A stretch of DNA of 60,060 nt from Bacteroidales bacterium (GTDB lineage: Bacteria > Bacteroidota > Bacteroidia > Bacteroidales > Bacteroidaceae), in NCBI GenBank assembly GCA_015060965.1, contig SUXN01000014.1:1-60060 (forward strand), in the 5' to 3' direction. The translations under genes were made by a program, and so were the position numbers. The notes beneath the pieces were generated by a model. The model had not been told where the DNA came from. It ran no database searches and worked only from the letters and a program-made list of their open reading frames with translations. Of this stretch, positions 7,883 through 16,704 are shown one piece after another (the first letter of the stretch is position 1; each line of letters opens with the position of its first letter).

Positions 7883-10186
7883 ATGGACAGGAAATTTTTA
7901 CTTTTTTTTATCGGGCTTTTCAGCCTTATGGCCCTTACCGCTTCTGCAGGCAGCGGTATAAAGGAGGGTAACATGATTATGGGACATGTCATCGAGTATG
8001 ATACTGAGGAGAACATCCCTTTTGCTTCAATATACATTGAGGAGACAGGCGACGGCGCCGTGAGCAATGAAGAGGGTCAGTTCGAGTTCCGTAACCTCGC
8101 TGCGGGCAAATATCATCTGCGTGTGTCGGCGGTAGGTTACACTACTGTGACAAAGGAGGTGGTGGTGAGCAAGGATTTCACCACAGTCATACACTTCAAA
8201 CTGAAGATGGAGGATGTTGTCATGGACGAGCTTGTCGTGTCGGCCAACCGCAACATCATAAGCCGCAAGGATGCTCCCGTTGTAGTGTCGGTGGCCTCAA
8301 TGGACCTTTTCGATGCAGTGAACTCTCTCGACCTTGCAAAGAGTCTCAATTATATCACAGGTCTCCGTGTGGAGAACAACTGCCAGAACTGTGGTTTTCC
8401 GCAGGTGCGTATAAACGGTCTTGAAGGTCCCTATTCTCAGGTGCTTATCAATAGCCGTCCTGTGGTGAGTGCGCTTAGCGGTGTCTATGGCCTTGAACAG
8501 ATTCCGGTTAATATGATTGAGCGAGTGGAGGTCGTACGTGGTGGCGGTTCGGCGCTGTTCGGCGCCAACGCTGTGGGCGGTACTGTAAATATCATCACAA
8601 AGGATCCTGTGAGCAACTCATTCTCCGTTACAAGCAACCTTGCCTGCTACGGTGGCGATGCGTGGGAGCAGAGTGTGGGTGCCAATGCTTCATTGGTGTC
8701 AAAGGACAATACATACGGCATTGCGCTCTATGAGAACTACCGCAACCGCAACCCTTACGATCACGACGGTGATGGCTTTTCGGAACTCGGCAAGGTGAAT
8801 ATCAACACTTTCGGTTTGCGTGCGTTCTACCGCCCGACATACACCAGCCGTCTGAGTCTTGAGTACCACACTACCAACGAGCTGCGCCGCGGCGGTAACA
8901 AGTTCGACTATCAGCCCCACGAGAGCGACATTACAGAGCAGACGGAGCACGTCATCAACAGCGGTGGTGTAACATACGATATCGGCTGGTTGGGCTACAA
9001 GCACAAGCTCTCACTCTTTGCGTCGGTACAGCATATCGACCGTAACAGCTATTATGGCGCACAGCGCGACCCTAATGCATACGGCAAGACTGATGACCTC
9101 ACCTGGATAGCCGGTGCCACATACACCGGCAGTATGGATAACTGCCTCTTTTCACCGGCGACCTTTACCGGCGGTATCGAGTATCAGGAGAACAGACTGC
9201 ACGACGTCATGACCGGCTACAACCGTGACATGAAGCAGGATGTGCGTATAGCAAGTGCTTTTGCCCAGAACGAGTGGAATATGAACCTTTTCTCGTTGTT
9301 GGTGGGCCTGCGTCTCGACAAGCATAATCTCATTGACGACCCCATCTTCAGCCCACGTGTCAATCTGCTTTTCAAGCCCAACCGTGACTTCCAGGCGCGA
9401 CTCACTTATTCTACAGGTTTCCGCGCCCCGCAGGCATATGATGAGGACCTCCACGTTACGGCAGTTGGTGGCGAGGGTGTGCAGATTGCTCTTGCCGACA
9501 ACCTCAAGGAGGAGCGTTCCAACAGTTTCAGCGGCTCTATCGACTGGACAACAAAGTTCGGACATTGGCAGGCAAATATCCTTCTGGAGGGTTTCTACAC
9601 CGACCTTAACAATGTCTTCATCCTTGAGGACGTGGGTACGAATGCCGATGGCTTTGCCATGAAGGAACGCCGCAACGGTGACGGTGCACGTGTGTACGGT
9701 GCTAACATCGATGCAAAGATTGCGCATGGAAAGGATATCTCGTTGCAGCTGGGCTTCACCGCGCAGCAGAGCCGTTACAAGAGTGCCGAGGCGTGGACCG
9801 AGGTCGACGGTGAGGCTCTCACTACAAAGCGCATGATGCGTACTCCCGATTATTACGGCTATTTTACGCTGACATCTTCGCCCCTCAAGCGTCTCGACCT
9901 CTCGCTCTCGGGTACATATACAGGCTCGATGATTGTCCCCCATTATGCCGGTTACATCGAGAATGACCGCATGGAGACAACCCCGGATTTCTTCGACCTT
10001 AACCTGAAGGCTGCCTACACCTTTGTATTGCACGACCACATAAACCTCGAAGTCAACGCCGGTGTACAGAATATCCTTGACAGTTTCCAGAAAGACCTTG
10101 ATAAAGGTGAGTTCCGCGACTCGGGATATTTCTACGGCCCTACACAGCCGAGGACGTTCTTTTTAGGAATCAAAATTACACAGTAA
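7883..10186 (+). CDS. TonB-dependent outer-membrane receptor with carboxypeptidase-D-like N-terminal domain
   Basis: The 767-residue protein has a signal peptide (residues 1-22). A CarboxypepD_reg-like beta domain (GHVIEYDTEENIPFASIYIE to KMEDVVMDELVVSA, about 35-120) comes next. The plug domain (about 125-240) contains VRINGLEGPYSQVLINSRP, IERVEVVRGGGSALFG and GTVNIITKDP. A 22-strand barrel with repeated aromatic strands follows, ending in a C-terminal strand with the terminal pattern FFLGIKITQ. Such receptors take up bound ligands using TonB energy. The cargo is not known: the plug resembles siderophore, haem or cobalamin receptors and there is no SusD partner beside it. A CxxC pair (NCQNCG) in the plug is notable. 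The downstream hairpin begins before the stop codon. Confidence 0.92.
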   Translation: MDRKFLLFFIGLFSLMALTASAGSGIKEGNMIMGHVIEYDTEENIPFASIYIEETGDGAVSNEEGQFEFRNLAAGKYHLRVSAVGYTTVTKEVVVSKDFTTVIHFKLKMEDVVMDELVVSANRNIISRKDAPVVVSVASMDLFDAVNSLDLAKSLNYITGLRVENNCQNCGFPQVRINGLEGPYSQVLINSRPVVSALSGVYGLEQIPVNMIERVEVVRGGGSALFGANAVGGTVNIITKDPVSNSFSVTSNLACYGGDAWEQSVGANASLVSKDNTYGIALYENYRNRNPYDHDGDGFSELGKVNINTFGLRAFYRPTYTSRLSLEYHTTNELRRGGNKFDYQPHESDITEQTEHVINSGGVTYDIGWLGYKHKLSLFASVQHIDRNSYYGAQRDPNAYGKTDDLTWIAGATYTGSMDNCLFSPATFTGGIEYQENRLHDVMTGYNRDMKQDVRIASAFAQNEWNMNLFSLLVGLRLDKHNLIDDPIFSPRVNLLFKPNRDFQARLTYSTGFRAPQAYDEDLHVTAVGGEGVQIALADNLKEERSNSFSGSIDWTTKFGHWQANILLEGFYTDLNNVFILEDVGTNADGFAMKERRNGDGARVYGANIDAKIAHGKDISLQLGFTAQQSRYKSAEAWTEVDGEALTTKRMMRTPDYYGYFTLTSSPLKRLDLSLSGTYTGSMIVPHYAGYIENDRMETTPDFFDLNLKAAYTFVLHDHINLEVNAGVQNILDSFQKDLDKGEFRDSGYFYGPTQPRTFFLGIKITQ

Positions 10187-10235
10187 TACACAGCAAAGGC
10201 GGCTCCGGAACCGCCTTTGCTGTGTATTACTGTGT
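10178..10235. terminator. Bidirectional terminator, receptor/MATE junction
   Basis: A 25-bp perfect stem (10178-10202 with 10211-10235) has an 8-base loop. It sits between convergent genes. The left arm contains the receptor stop codon (10184-10186) and the right arm ends 3 bases from the MATE stop. Confidence 0.85.
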
Positions 10236-10237
10236 TG

Positions 10238-11923
10238 TCATGCCTTTATGAAAATTACATTCTGTCCGTACATATATTTTTGTTTTATGTTTGGACTGTC
10301 ACTGTCTTCGGGCAGCAGAATGGTTATACGCTTGCCTGCGTCGCGAAGCACTGTGTGTATCTCCTCTCCTGCAATGCGTACGTGTATGTCGAAACAGCGT
10401 TTCCCTTTGTCGGTGTATTTTAGCAGTTCATTCATCGCTTTGCAGCAATAATGTACGTTTTTATCGACACTTTCTTTGGGGATACCATGCAGTCCAAGAA
10501 ATCTCTTTATCTCTTCAATGGCCTTGAGGATACACTCTTCGCTGTATCGGGCCGAGAAACTTGTTGAGTCTGCAATCGTAGAATCGTGCGGTATGAGGGT
10601 CAGCGGTGAAGTGCCTCTCTTTTTCAGGCTCATCGCAAATGTGGCACCCAATTGGAACAGTATCAGCAGTACAGCCGAAACGGGGAAACTCCACCACAGA
10701 TGTCCGGGGATAAATTCAATGAAGAACCACAGTGATATGATAATGCCTGTCAGTTGTCCCACGGAGAGTACAAGGCTCAATATGCGGTATTCGAGAATCT
10801 GGAACAGGAAGCGCATTATCAGCGTAACGGCAAATGGTATCAGCAACAGTGAGAATATGCGTAATGGCGCATTTACCTCTACGTCCATTCCGCCTGTGTC
10901 GGCGCCGAACATATAAGCGAGTGCTCCGGGGAACAGCAGTACAAGCATGACGAATATTGCAAGCACTCCGCACACGAGCTTTATGGAGAGCATTGTGAGT
11001 ATACGTACTCCGCGGTAGTCCTTCTCGCCGACAAGCACACCGCCGATGGAGAGCATTGCGTTGCCCACTCCGTTGAGTACCACAAACGTTATCATCAGTA
11101 CCTGCAGGCACACGGTCCAGATGTACATGCCGTCGGCTCCTGCCGCTCCAAGTATCATGCTGTTTATGATGAATACGGCACTGCCGAGGATTAGGTTGCC
11201 GAGCATTAGAGGCAAGCCTTCGTAGATGTTGCGCGCGATGTACCCGCCAATCCCTTTGAGCGGATTTACAAGGCGGTACGAACTGCTCTTTCTGAAAAAA
11301 TGTGTCGATACAATAAGCAATGTGATTACGTAATGCGCGACGGTTGCCAATGCCGAGCCGGAGATACCCCACAGATGTACAAAAAAGATGTCGAGCAATA
11401 TGTTGGCAATGGAGGCGGTGACAACGCCTTTTGCAACAAGCGAGGGGCTGCCGTCGGTGCTTACGAAATAGTTTATTCCGTTGGAAAGGATAAGGAAGAA
11501 TGCACCGGCGGTTGTCACCTTTGCGTATTCAAGCGCAAGCGGGGCTATACGGGGGTTGTCGCATATTGCGCCGATGATTGTGCCGCAATTGGAGTATGTC
11601 AGGGCCGATACGGCTACTCCCGCTATGGTTAACAGAATGAGCGAGGTCGTGAATATCCGGCATATGCGCTTGTTGTCGTGGTCACCTATGGCGCGGGCGA
11701 TGAGTACTCCTGCACCCAGGCCAATCAGTATGCTTGCGCAACTGAAAAGCATTGTCAACGGCATGACCACATTTATTGCGGATATTGCATCGGGGCCAAT
11801 CATGTGGCTCACTATGACAGCATCAGTTGTCACGGCCAGCTGTCCTGCGAGTGAGGTCATTATCGATGCACTGAGGAAATTCCTCAATGCACGTGAAATT
11901 ACAAATGTGTTGCGGTGCTGCAT
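10238..11923 (-). CDS. MATE-family exporter with C-terminal anti-sigma/HATPase-like domain
   Basis: The 561-residue protein has twelve membrane segments in residues 1-450 with MATE features (SLAGQLAVTTDAVIVSHMIG at the start, GLPLMLGNLILGSAVFIIN at the start of the second half). MATE proteins export drugs or organic cations by sodium or proton antiport. Residues from about 450 onward form a soluble domain that typical MATE transporters of about 450 residues lack. In it, AMNELLKY and VLRDAGKRI resemble the N-box and DxG box of RsbW-type HATPases (usual form ELLTNIIKY and RDDG). The N-box Asn is absent, so ATP binding is doubtful. It is convergent with the receptor. The nearest -7-like box (TATCTTGC, 11946-11953) is weak. 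Confidence 0.85.
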   Translation of the reverse strand: MQHRNTFVISRALRNFLSASIMTSLAGQLAVTTDAVIVSHMIGPDAISAINVVMPLTMLFSCASILIGLGAGVLIARAIGDHDNKRICRIFTTSLILLTIAGVAVSALTYSNCGTIIGAICDNPRIAPLALEYAKVTTAGAFFLILSNGINYFVSTDGSPSLVAKGVVTASIANILLDIFFVHLWGISGSALATVAHYVITLLIVSTHFFRKSSSYRLVNPLKGIGGYIARNIYEGLPLMLGNLILGSAVFIINSMILGAAGADGMYIWTVCLQVLMITFVVLNGVGNAMLSIGGVLVGEKDYRGVRILTMLSIKLVCGVLAIFVMLVLLFPGALAYMFGADTGGMDVEVNAPLRIFSLLLIPFAVTLIMRFLFQILEYRILSLVLSVGQLTGIIISLWFFIEFIPGHLWWSFPVSAVLLILFQLGATFAMSLKKRGTSPLTLIPHDSTIADSTSFSARYSEECILKAIEEIKRFLGLHGIPKESVDKNVHYCCKAMNELLKYTDKGKRCFDIHVRIAGEEIHTVLRDAGKRITILLPEDSDSPNIKQKYMYGQNVIFIKA

Positions 11924-11996
11924 CTTGCCAATGTATATTTGTGGTGCAAGATAGTGATATTTTTTTAATTCTACAGCTCTGTTTGGCTGTCCGGAC

Positions 11997-12027
11997 TTGT
12001 GTTTTTTTGATTATCGTTGTATCTTCG
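11997..12027 (+). promoter_or_regulatory. Promoter of ysxC
   Basis: TTG (11997-11999), 20 bases, then TATCTTCG (12020-12027). The TATCTTCG variant of the -7 box recurs upstream of tilS, mfd and the C1 peptidase in this window. Confidence 0.65.
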
Positions 12028-12052
12028 CATTATAAATTATGTAAATGTAAAG

Positions 12053-12655
12053 ATGAACAAGCCAGTAATAAAGAGCGCGGAGTTTGTGATAAGCAACAGT
12101 GATGTGCGCAAGTGTCCGCAGGACGGAAAGCCGGAATATGCATTCATCGGCCGTTCGAACGTGGGAAAGTCAAGCCTGATAAATATGCTTACCGGGCGCA
12201 GAAAGTTGGCCATGACATCTGCGACCCCGGGTAAGACACTGCTGATAAACCATTTCATTATAAATGATGAGTGGTATCTTGTTGACCTCCCAGGTTATGG
12301 CTATGCAAAGCGCAGCAAGTCGCAGAGTGAGAAACTGCAGGAGATAATATCAAGTTATATACTCGACCGTGAACAGATGACGCTGTTGTTTGTGCTCATC
12401 GATTGCCGTCACGAACCACAGAAGATTGACCTGGAGTTCATTACCTGGTTGGGTGAGAACGGTGTCCCGTTCTCGATAATCTTTACCAAAGCCGACAAAC
12501 TTACAAAGACTGCTCTTGCAAGCAACGTGGCGGCATACAAGAAACGCCTCCTTGAGGAGTGGGAGGAGTTGCCGCCGGTCTTCATCACCTCATCGGAAAG
12601 TGCCGTGGGCCGCGATGAGGTGCTTCAATATATAAGCGAAATCAACGGAATGTAA
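12053..12655 (+). CDS. ysxC: Ribosome biogenesis GTP-binding protein YsxC/EngB
   Basis: The 200-residue protein is full length for EngB. GTPase motifs in order are [11 protein letters not shown] (G1), TSATPGKT (G2), [12 protein letters not shown] (G3) and TKADKLTK (G4). This GTPase acts in assembly of the large ribosomal subunit. I start it at the ATG at 12053 because the upstream in-frame TTG at 12017 overlaps the -7 box (12020-12027) and could not be on the transcript. Two hairpins follow the stop. Confidence 0.95.
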   Translation: MNKPVIKSAEFVISNSDVRKCPQDGKPEYAFIGRSNVGKSSLINMLTGRRKLAMTSATPGKTLLINHFIINDEWYLVDLPGYGYAKRSKSQSEKLQEIISSYILDREQMTLLFVLIDCRHEPQKIDLEFITWLGENGVPFSIIFTKADKLTKTALASNVAAYKKRLLEEWEELPPVFITSSESAVGRDEVLQYISEINGM

Positions 12656-12720
12656 CCGGTTTGCCGGTTTCTTATATACTTTGGCTGTGGGGTGTCTTTG
12701 ATCCCTGCAGCCAATGTTTT
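12654..12720 (+). terminator. Tandem hairpins after ysxC
   Basis: A short hairpin (12654-12659 with 12664-12669) is followed by TCTTATA. A second one (12681-12687 with 12708-12714, plus an inner 3-bp GGG/CCC) is followed by TGTTTT. Either could end ysxC transcription. The rest of the 277-base gap to rho holds the rho -7 box and a leader of about 120 bases with no gene. Confidence 0.55.
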
Positions 12721-12798
12721 GATATATAAATATAGCTAAATAGATGGCGAAAATGTAAAAAAATGGCAATTTGTGCATATAGTTTTAAACAAAACCGT

Positions 12799-12806
12799 TA
12801 TCTTTG
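12799..12806 (+). promoter_or_regulatory. -7 box of the rho promoter
   Basis: TATCTTTG is a consensus -7 box. The nearest upstream TTTG (12770-12773) is 25 bases away, more than usual, so the -33 element is uncertain. It would give a leader of about 120 bases before rho. Confidence 0.5.
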
Positions 12807-12932
12807 CATTGTAATACAATGGGCAAGGGAGTCTTTCCTTTGCGTTTTCCGATAAAATAATTCATTAATCTTTATAGATTTCAATTTGTGGACATTCGCC
12901 TTTGTTGGCTGTAGTGTGCCATATTCAAACTT

Positions 12933-14906
12933 ATGTATCATATAGAACAATTGAGGAGCAAGGAGATTGCCGATTTGCAGTCTATAGCTCAAGAACTGGG
13001 TATCAAGGGAATCAAGTCGCTCGACCGTGATTCGTTGATTTATCGTATACTTGACGGCCAGGCTATGCAGAACAGTAAGGCAGGTGCACCTGCTGTAGTA
13101 AAGGAGGAGAACAGGATGAACCGTCGTGAGCATCGTCGTCATCGTATACACAGCGATGCTCCAAGCAAGGTTTATACAGCTACCGGTGACAAGGCGGTGA
13201 AGCTGGATAAGAATGAGGCCAAGAAGGAGCAGGTGGCTGCTCCAAAAGCAGAGGCTCCAAAGAATGAACCTGCTGTGGTAGAGAATATCGTTGCTCCGAT
13301 TGTAGAGGCACCTGTTGAGGAAAAAGTTGCGGAAATTGCTGCAGCAGAGAAGGTTGCCGAAACTCCTGCTCCAAAGAAACGTGGCCGCAAGCCCAAGAAT
13401 GCGGCAGTGCAGGGAACGGCAGCTGAACCGGTATCGGTTGAGGCTGTAGCGGCAGAGGCTGTGGTGACTGAAAAGACAGAGGATGTTCCTGCAACAGAGG
13501 CCCCTGCTCCAAAGAAACGTGGCCGTAAGCCCAAAAAAGAGGCTGAAAAACCTGTGGAGGTTGCCGAGGCTGCCGAGATGCCTGTAGAGAACAATGTGCA
13601 GGAGAACGGCGGTGAGGCTTTTGTGGCGATAGAGGATCTCCCAAGCGAGTCGGTACAGTTGCCTTCGGAGCTTGTGGGCAAGTTCGAGAAGAACAACAGG
13701 GAACAGAAACGCAATGACCGTAATCCACGTGGCCAACGTCGTCAGGAAAACAACGAGGAGTCTGCTCCTGCAAAGCCGCAGTATGACTTTGCCGATGTGC
13801 TCAGGGTGGAGGGTGTACTTGAGATAATGCCTGACAACTATGGTTTCCTTCGTTCGTCCGACTACAACTATCTTGCATCACCCGATGATGTCTATGTGTC
13901 ACAGTCTCAGATAAAGCTTTATGGTCTCAAGACCGGTGACGTGGTAGAAGGTATAATACGTCCTGCATCGGCCGGTGAGAAGTATTTCCCGTTGGTAAAG
14001 GTGAACCGCATCAACGGTGCGTCGCCCGAGCTTGTGCGTGACCGCGTGTCGTTCGATAACCTGACTCCGCTTTTCCCCGAAGAAAAATTCACTCTTTGCA
14101 GCGGTAACAACGACAGCCTGTCGGCCCGTGTGGTAGACCTCTTTTCTCCGATAGGTAAGGGACAGCGTGGCCTTATCGTGGCGCAGCCAAAGACAGGTAA
14201 GACAATGTTGCTCAAGGATATTGCCAATGCAATCGCAGCCAACCATCCCGAGGCTTATATGATTATGTTGCTCATTGACGAGCGTCCCGAGGAGGTTACA
14301 GATATGGCACGTTCGGTGAATGCCGAGGTTATTGCCTCTACATTCGACGAGCCTGCCGAGCGTCACGTGAAGATTGCCGGTATAGTGCTCGAGCGTGCAA
14401 AACGCATGGTTGAGTGTGGTCACGATGTGGTAATTTTTCTTGACTCCATCACTCGTCTTGCACGTGCTTATAATACAGTGTCTCCTGCATCGGGCAAGGT
14501 ACTTTCGGGTGGTGTGGATGCCAATGCCCTTCACAAGCCGAAGCGCTTCTTCGGTGCGGCGCGCAACATCGAGAACGGCGGTTCGCTGACTATCATCGCA
14601 ACGGCACTCATCGATACCGGTTCAAAGATGGATGAGGTTATTTTCGAGGAGTTCAAGGGCACCGGCAATATGGAGCTTCAGCTCGACCGTTCACTTGCCA
14701 ACAAGCGTGTGTTCCCTGCTGTGAATATCATAGCATCTTCTACACGTCGCGATGACCTGCTGCATGACCGTCAGACACTTGACCGTATGTGGATTCTGCG
14801 TAAGCACTTGGCAGATATGACACCTATGGAGGCGATGGAGTTCTTGAAGGATAGACTCGAACGGACAAAGGACAACGAGGAGTTCCTTATGAGCATGAAT
14901 TCGTGA
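12933..14906 (+). CDS. rho: Transcription termination factor Rho with long disordered insertion
   Basis: The 657-residue protein is about 240 residues longer than E. coli Rho. The N-terminal helical domain is residues 1-45 ([20 protein letters not shown]). Residues about 50-285 are low-complexity, rich in Ala, Glu, Lys and Pro, with two identical basic motifs KKRGRKPK at 148-155 and 194-201. The RNA-binding cold-shock domain is at about 287-345 ([20 protein letters not shown]). The ATPase core follows, with Walker A QPKTGKTM near 418, [11 protein letters not shown], the Q-loop and the R-loop region. Rho is a hexameric RNA helicase that ends transcription. In Bacteroides thetaiotaomicron a comparable insertion is reported to drive phase separation of Rho. 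A strong terminator follows. Confidence 0.96.
   Translation: MYHIEQLRSKEIADLQSIAQELGIKGIKSLDRDSLIYRILDGQAMQNSKAGAPAVVKEENRMNRREHRRHRIHSDAPSKVYTATGDKAVKLDKNEAKKEQVAAPKAEAPKNEPAVVENIVAPIVEAPVEEKVAEIAAAEKVAETPAPKKRGRKPKNAAVQGTAAEPVSVEAVAAEAVVTEKTEDVPATEAPAPKKRGRKPKKEAEKPVEVAEAAEMPVENNVQENGGEAFVAIEDLPSESVQLPSELVGKFEKNNREQKRNDRNPRGQRRQENNEESAPAKPQYDFADVLRVEGVLEIMPDNYGFLRSSDYNYLASPDDVYVSQSQIKLYGLKTGDVVEGIIRPASAGEKYFPLVKVNRINGASPELVRDRVSFDNLTPLFPEEKFTLCSGNNDSLSARVVDLFSPIGKGQRGLIVAQPKTGKTMLLKDIANAIAANHPEAYMIMLLIDERPEEVTDMARSVNAEVIASTFDEPAERHVKIAGIVLERAKRMVECGHDVVIFLDSITRLARAYNTVSPASGKVLSGGVDANALHKPKRFFGAARNIENGGSLTIIATALIDTGSKMDEVIFEEFKGTGNMELQLDRSLANKRVFPAVNIIASSTRRDDLLHDRQTLDRMWILRKHLADMTPMEAMEFLKDRLERTKDNEEFLMSMNS
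13365..13534 (+). repeat. Direct repeat encoding KKRGRKPK motifs in rho
   Basis: Two near-identical 32-base copies, at 13365-13396 and 13503-13534, are spaced exactly 138 bases (46 codons) apart inside rho. They differ by two synonymous changes. They encode the [10 protein letters not shown] motif, which looks like an AT-hook. Confidence 0.8.
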
Positions 14907-14924
14907 TGTGATATTTTGAATTAT

Positions 14925-14959
14925 ATAAAGTCCCAAGTAGTTGGGACTTTATTTTTTTG
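14925..14959 (+). terminator. Intrinsic terminator of rho
   Basis: A 12-bp perfect stem (14925-14936 with 14941-14952) has a 4-base loop and is followed by seven T residues. Confidence 0.92.
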
Positions 14960-14966
14960 TGTGGGT

Positions 14967-15010
14967 AAGGCAAGAGCCGATTGTCGATATCGACAACCGG
15001 CCCTTGTCTT
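14967..15010 (-). terminator. Inverted repeat, probable terminator of the DUF3127 gene
   Basis: A 44-base near-palindrome (14967-14988 with 14989-15010) has three imperfect pairs. Read on the minus strand, two of these become G-U pairs and one is a mismatch. It lies 27 bases past the DUF3127 stop. There is no T run directly after it, so termination may need a protein factor. Confidence 0.5.
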
Positions 15011-15037
15011 GTTATATGGTAAATATGTTTTACAAGT

Positions 15038-15412
15038 TTAGAACGGCAACTCGTCTGGGTCGTTGGCGTCCTTGCTGAAGTCGGGGACCTCAACCTTTGG
15101 GGCGTTGATTACCGGAATGTCCATTGGGGCTGCAGCAGGTGCTGTGCCTCTTTCTACTCTCCATGCGCGGATGTCGTTGTACCAGCGGCCGTTATACTCG
15201 CGTGCGTTGATGTCGAATGATACTGTCATCTCGTCGCCGGCCTGAATGTTGAACTGTGCTATCTTGTCTGCACCGAATACGTTGAAGCAGATTTTCTTTG
15301 GGTACTGCTCATGTGTCTCAAGCACGTATTCCTGCATTTTCCACTCGTTTCCTGTCTTTGATACGCCGCCTCTCTCGGGCAGCACTGCAATGATTTTACC
15401 TGTAATTTCCAT
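15038..15412 (-). CDS. DUF3127 protein, SSB-like OB-fold
   Basis: The 124-residue protein matches the DUF3127 family of Bacteroidota: EITGKIIAVLPERGGVSKTG, WKMQEYVLETHEQYPKKICF and YNGRWYNDIRAWRVERG form an OB-fold-like beta barrel. The C-terminus is acidic and ends DPDELPF, much like the DDDIPF tip by which single-strand-binding proteins recruit repair partners. A role in DNA metabolism is inferred from the fold, the tip and the position opposite dnaN. It is not shown. It is divergent from dnaN and convergent with rho. Confidence 0.8.
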   Translation of the reverse strand: MEITGKIIAVLPERGGVSKTGNEWKMQEYVLETHEQYPKKICFNVFGADKIAQFNIQAGDEMTVSFDINAREYNGRWYNDIRAWRVERGTAPAAAPMDIPVINAPKVEVPDFSKDANDPDELPF

Positions 15413-15432
15413 AATTCTTTCAAAATACCCGG

Positions 15433-15463
15433 CGAAAATAGTTCATTTATTGCCGAAAAGCAA
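15433..15463 (-). promoter_or_regulatory. Promoter of the DUF3127 gene
   Basis: On the minus strand the sequence is TTG (15461-15463), 20 bases, then TATTTTCG (15433-15440). The start codon is 21 bases downstream of the box. Confidence 0.6.
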
Positions 15464-15482
15464 TTTTTTCTTCGTTTTTTTG

Positions 15483-15513
15483 TTCGCATTTTATCCATTT
15501 AGTTTTATCTTTG
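15483..15513 (+). promoter_or_regulatory. Promoter of dnaN
   Basis: TTCG (15483-15486, one base off TTTG), 19 bases, then a consensus TATCTTTG (15506-15513). The predicted leader of about 60 bases begins with a very GC-rich block (15522-15542) followed by a T run. Confidence 0.6.
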
Positions 15514-15578
15514 TGTTTCATACGCGCGCACGCGTCGGGCGCATATTTTTTGAATTAATTAACTAAATTTTAAATACT

Positions 15579-16703
15579 ATGAACTTTACAGTATCAAGTT
15601 CGTTGCTGTCGTCTCGCTTGCAGACTATCAGCCGCGTAATCAATTCAAAGAACACCATTTCGGTTCTTGATTGTATCCTTTTCGAGCTCAAGGGCAATAC
15701 TTTGACACTTACAGCCTCTGATCCTGACAACACTCTCAATACAACCGTTGAGGTTGTTGACTGTTCCGAGGATTTCAGTTTTGCAATCTCTTCAAAGATT
15801 CTCATAGACTCGTTGAAGGAGATCTCTGAGCAGCCTCTGCGCTTCGAGATAAAGAAAGAGACATATGAGATGACAATCTTCTACCAGAACGGTAAGTACA
15901 GCATGGTGGGACAGAATGCCGACGAGTATCCTTCGGCTGCAGTTCTGGGCGAAGGTGCCGTTGCCATCAATATACCTACAAAGGTTCTCTCTAACGGCAT
16001 AGCATGCTCGCTCTTTGCAACAGCCGATGATGAGGTGCGTCCTGTAATGTGTGGTGTGTACTTTGACTTCACCCCCGAGAACTTTACAATCGTTGCATCG
16101 GACGGTCACAAGCTCGTACGTTGCCGCGACTACTCTGTGGTAGGTGCCGAGAAGTCGGCTTTCATTCTTCCAAAGAAACCTGCGACACTGCTCAAGAACC
16201 TTCTCGGCAAGGAGGCTCAGGAAGAGGTTGCCGTTGAATTCGACGGACGTTTCGCTACATTTGATCTGGGCGAGTATAAGCTCGTTTCACGTCTCTTCGA
16301 AGGCCGCTATCCTAACTACAATTCTGTAATTCCGCAGAATAACCCCCACAAACTCACCGTTGACCGTGTGGCTCTCATCAGTACACTCCGCCGTGTGGCA
16401 ATCTTCTCTTCGCAGGCGAGTCTCATCAAGCTTCATCTCGAGGACAACAAGGTGGTTATCTCTGCACAGGATACCGATTTCTCTACATCAGCCGAGGAGA
16501 GCATCGCATGCAGCTACGAGGGTGCTTCAATGAACATCGGCTTCCGCGCTTCTTTCCTTATCGATATCCTCAACAACACTCCCGGTCAGGATGTGATCAT
16601 TGAACTTGCCGATCCCTCACGTGCCGGTGTGGTCGTGCCTGCCGAGCAGGTTGACAAGCAGGAGTTGTTGATGTTGTTGATGCCTATGATGCTTACCGAT
16701 TGA
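15579..16703 (+). CDS. dnaN: DNA polymerase III sliding clamp (beta subunit)
   Basis: The 374-residue protein is normal length, with three clamp domains. Recognisable segments are FTVSSSLLSSRLQTISRVIN, the VASDGHKLVRCRD turn of domain two, LVSRLFEGRYPNYNSVIP and the C-terminal MLLMPMML segment that forms part of the partner-binding pocket. The dimer encircles DNA and tethers polymerase III. dnaA is not adjacent, so this is not a dnaA-dnaN origin region. It is followed after one base by the exonuclease, which suggests one transcript. Confidence 0.97.
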   Translation: MNFTVSSSLLSSRLQTISRVINSKNTISVLDCILFELKGNTLTLTASDPDNTLNTTVEVVDCSEDFSFAISSKILIDSLKEISEQPLRFEIKKETYEMTIFYQNGKYSMVGQNADEYPSAAVLGEGAVAINIPTKVLSNGIACSLFATADDEVRPVMCGVYFDFTPENFTIVASDGHKLVRCRDYSVVGAEKSAFILPKKPATLLKNLLGKEAQEEVAVEFDGRFATFDLGEYKLVSRLFEGRYPNYNSVIPQNNPHKLTVDRVALISTLRRVAIFSSQASLIKLHLEDNKVVISAQDTDFSTSAEESIACSYEGASMNIGFRASFLIDILNNTPGQDVIIELADPSRAGVVVPAEQVDKQELLMLLMPMMLTD

Positions 16704-16704
16704 T

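Noticed and set aside
9152..10039. A 295-codon minus-strand frame inside the TonB receptor
   Set aside because: It has no promoter or recognisable domain and lies wholly within a clear receptor gene.
12798..13736. A 312-codon open frame on the minus strand across rho
   Set aside because: It is the mirror of the rho low-complexity repeats. Its codons give improbable Leu/His/Cys-rich protein and rho is certain.
15579..16703. A replication origin near dnaN
   Set aside because: There is no dnaA gene and no cluster of DnaA boxes in the gap; only a promoter pair and a GC-rich leader are visible.
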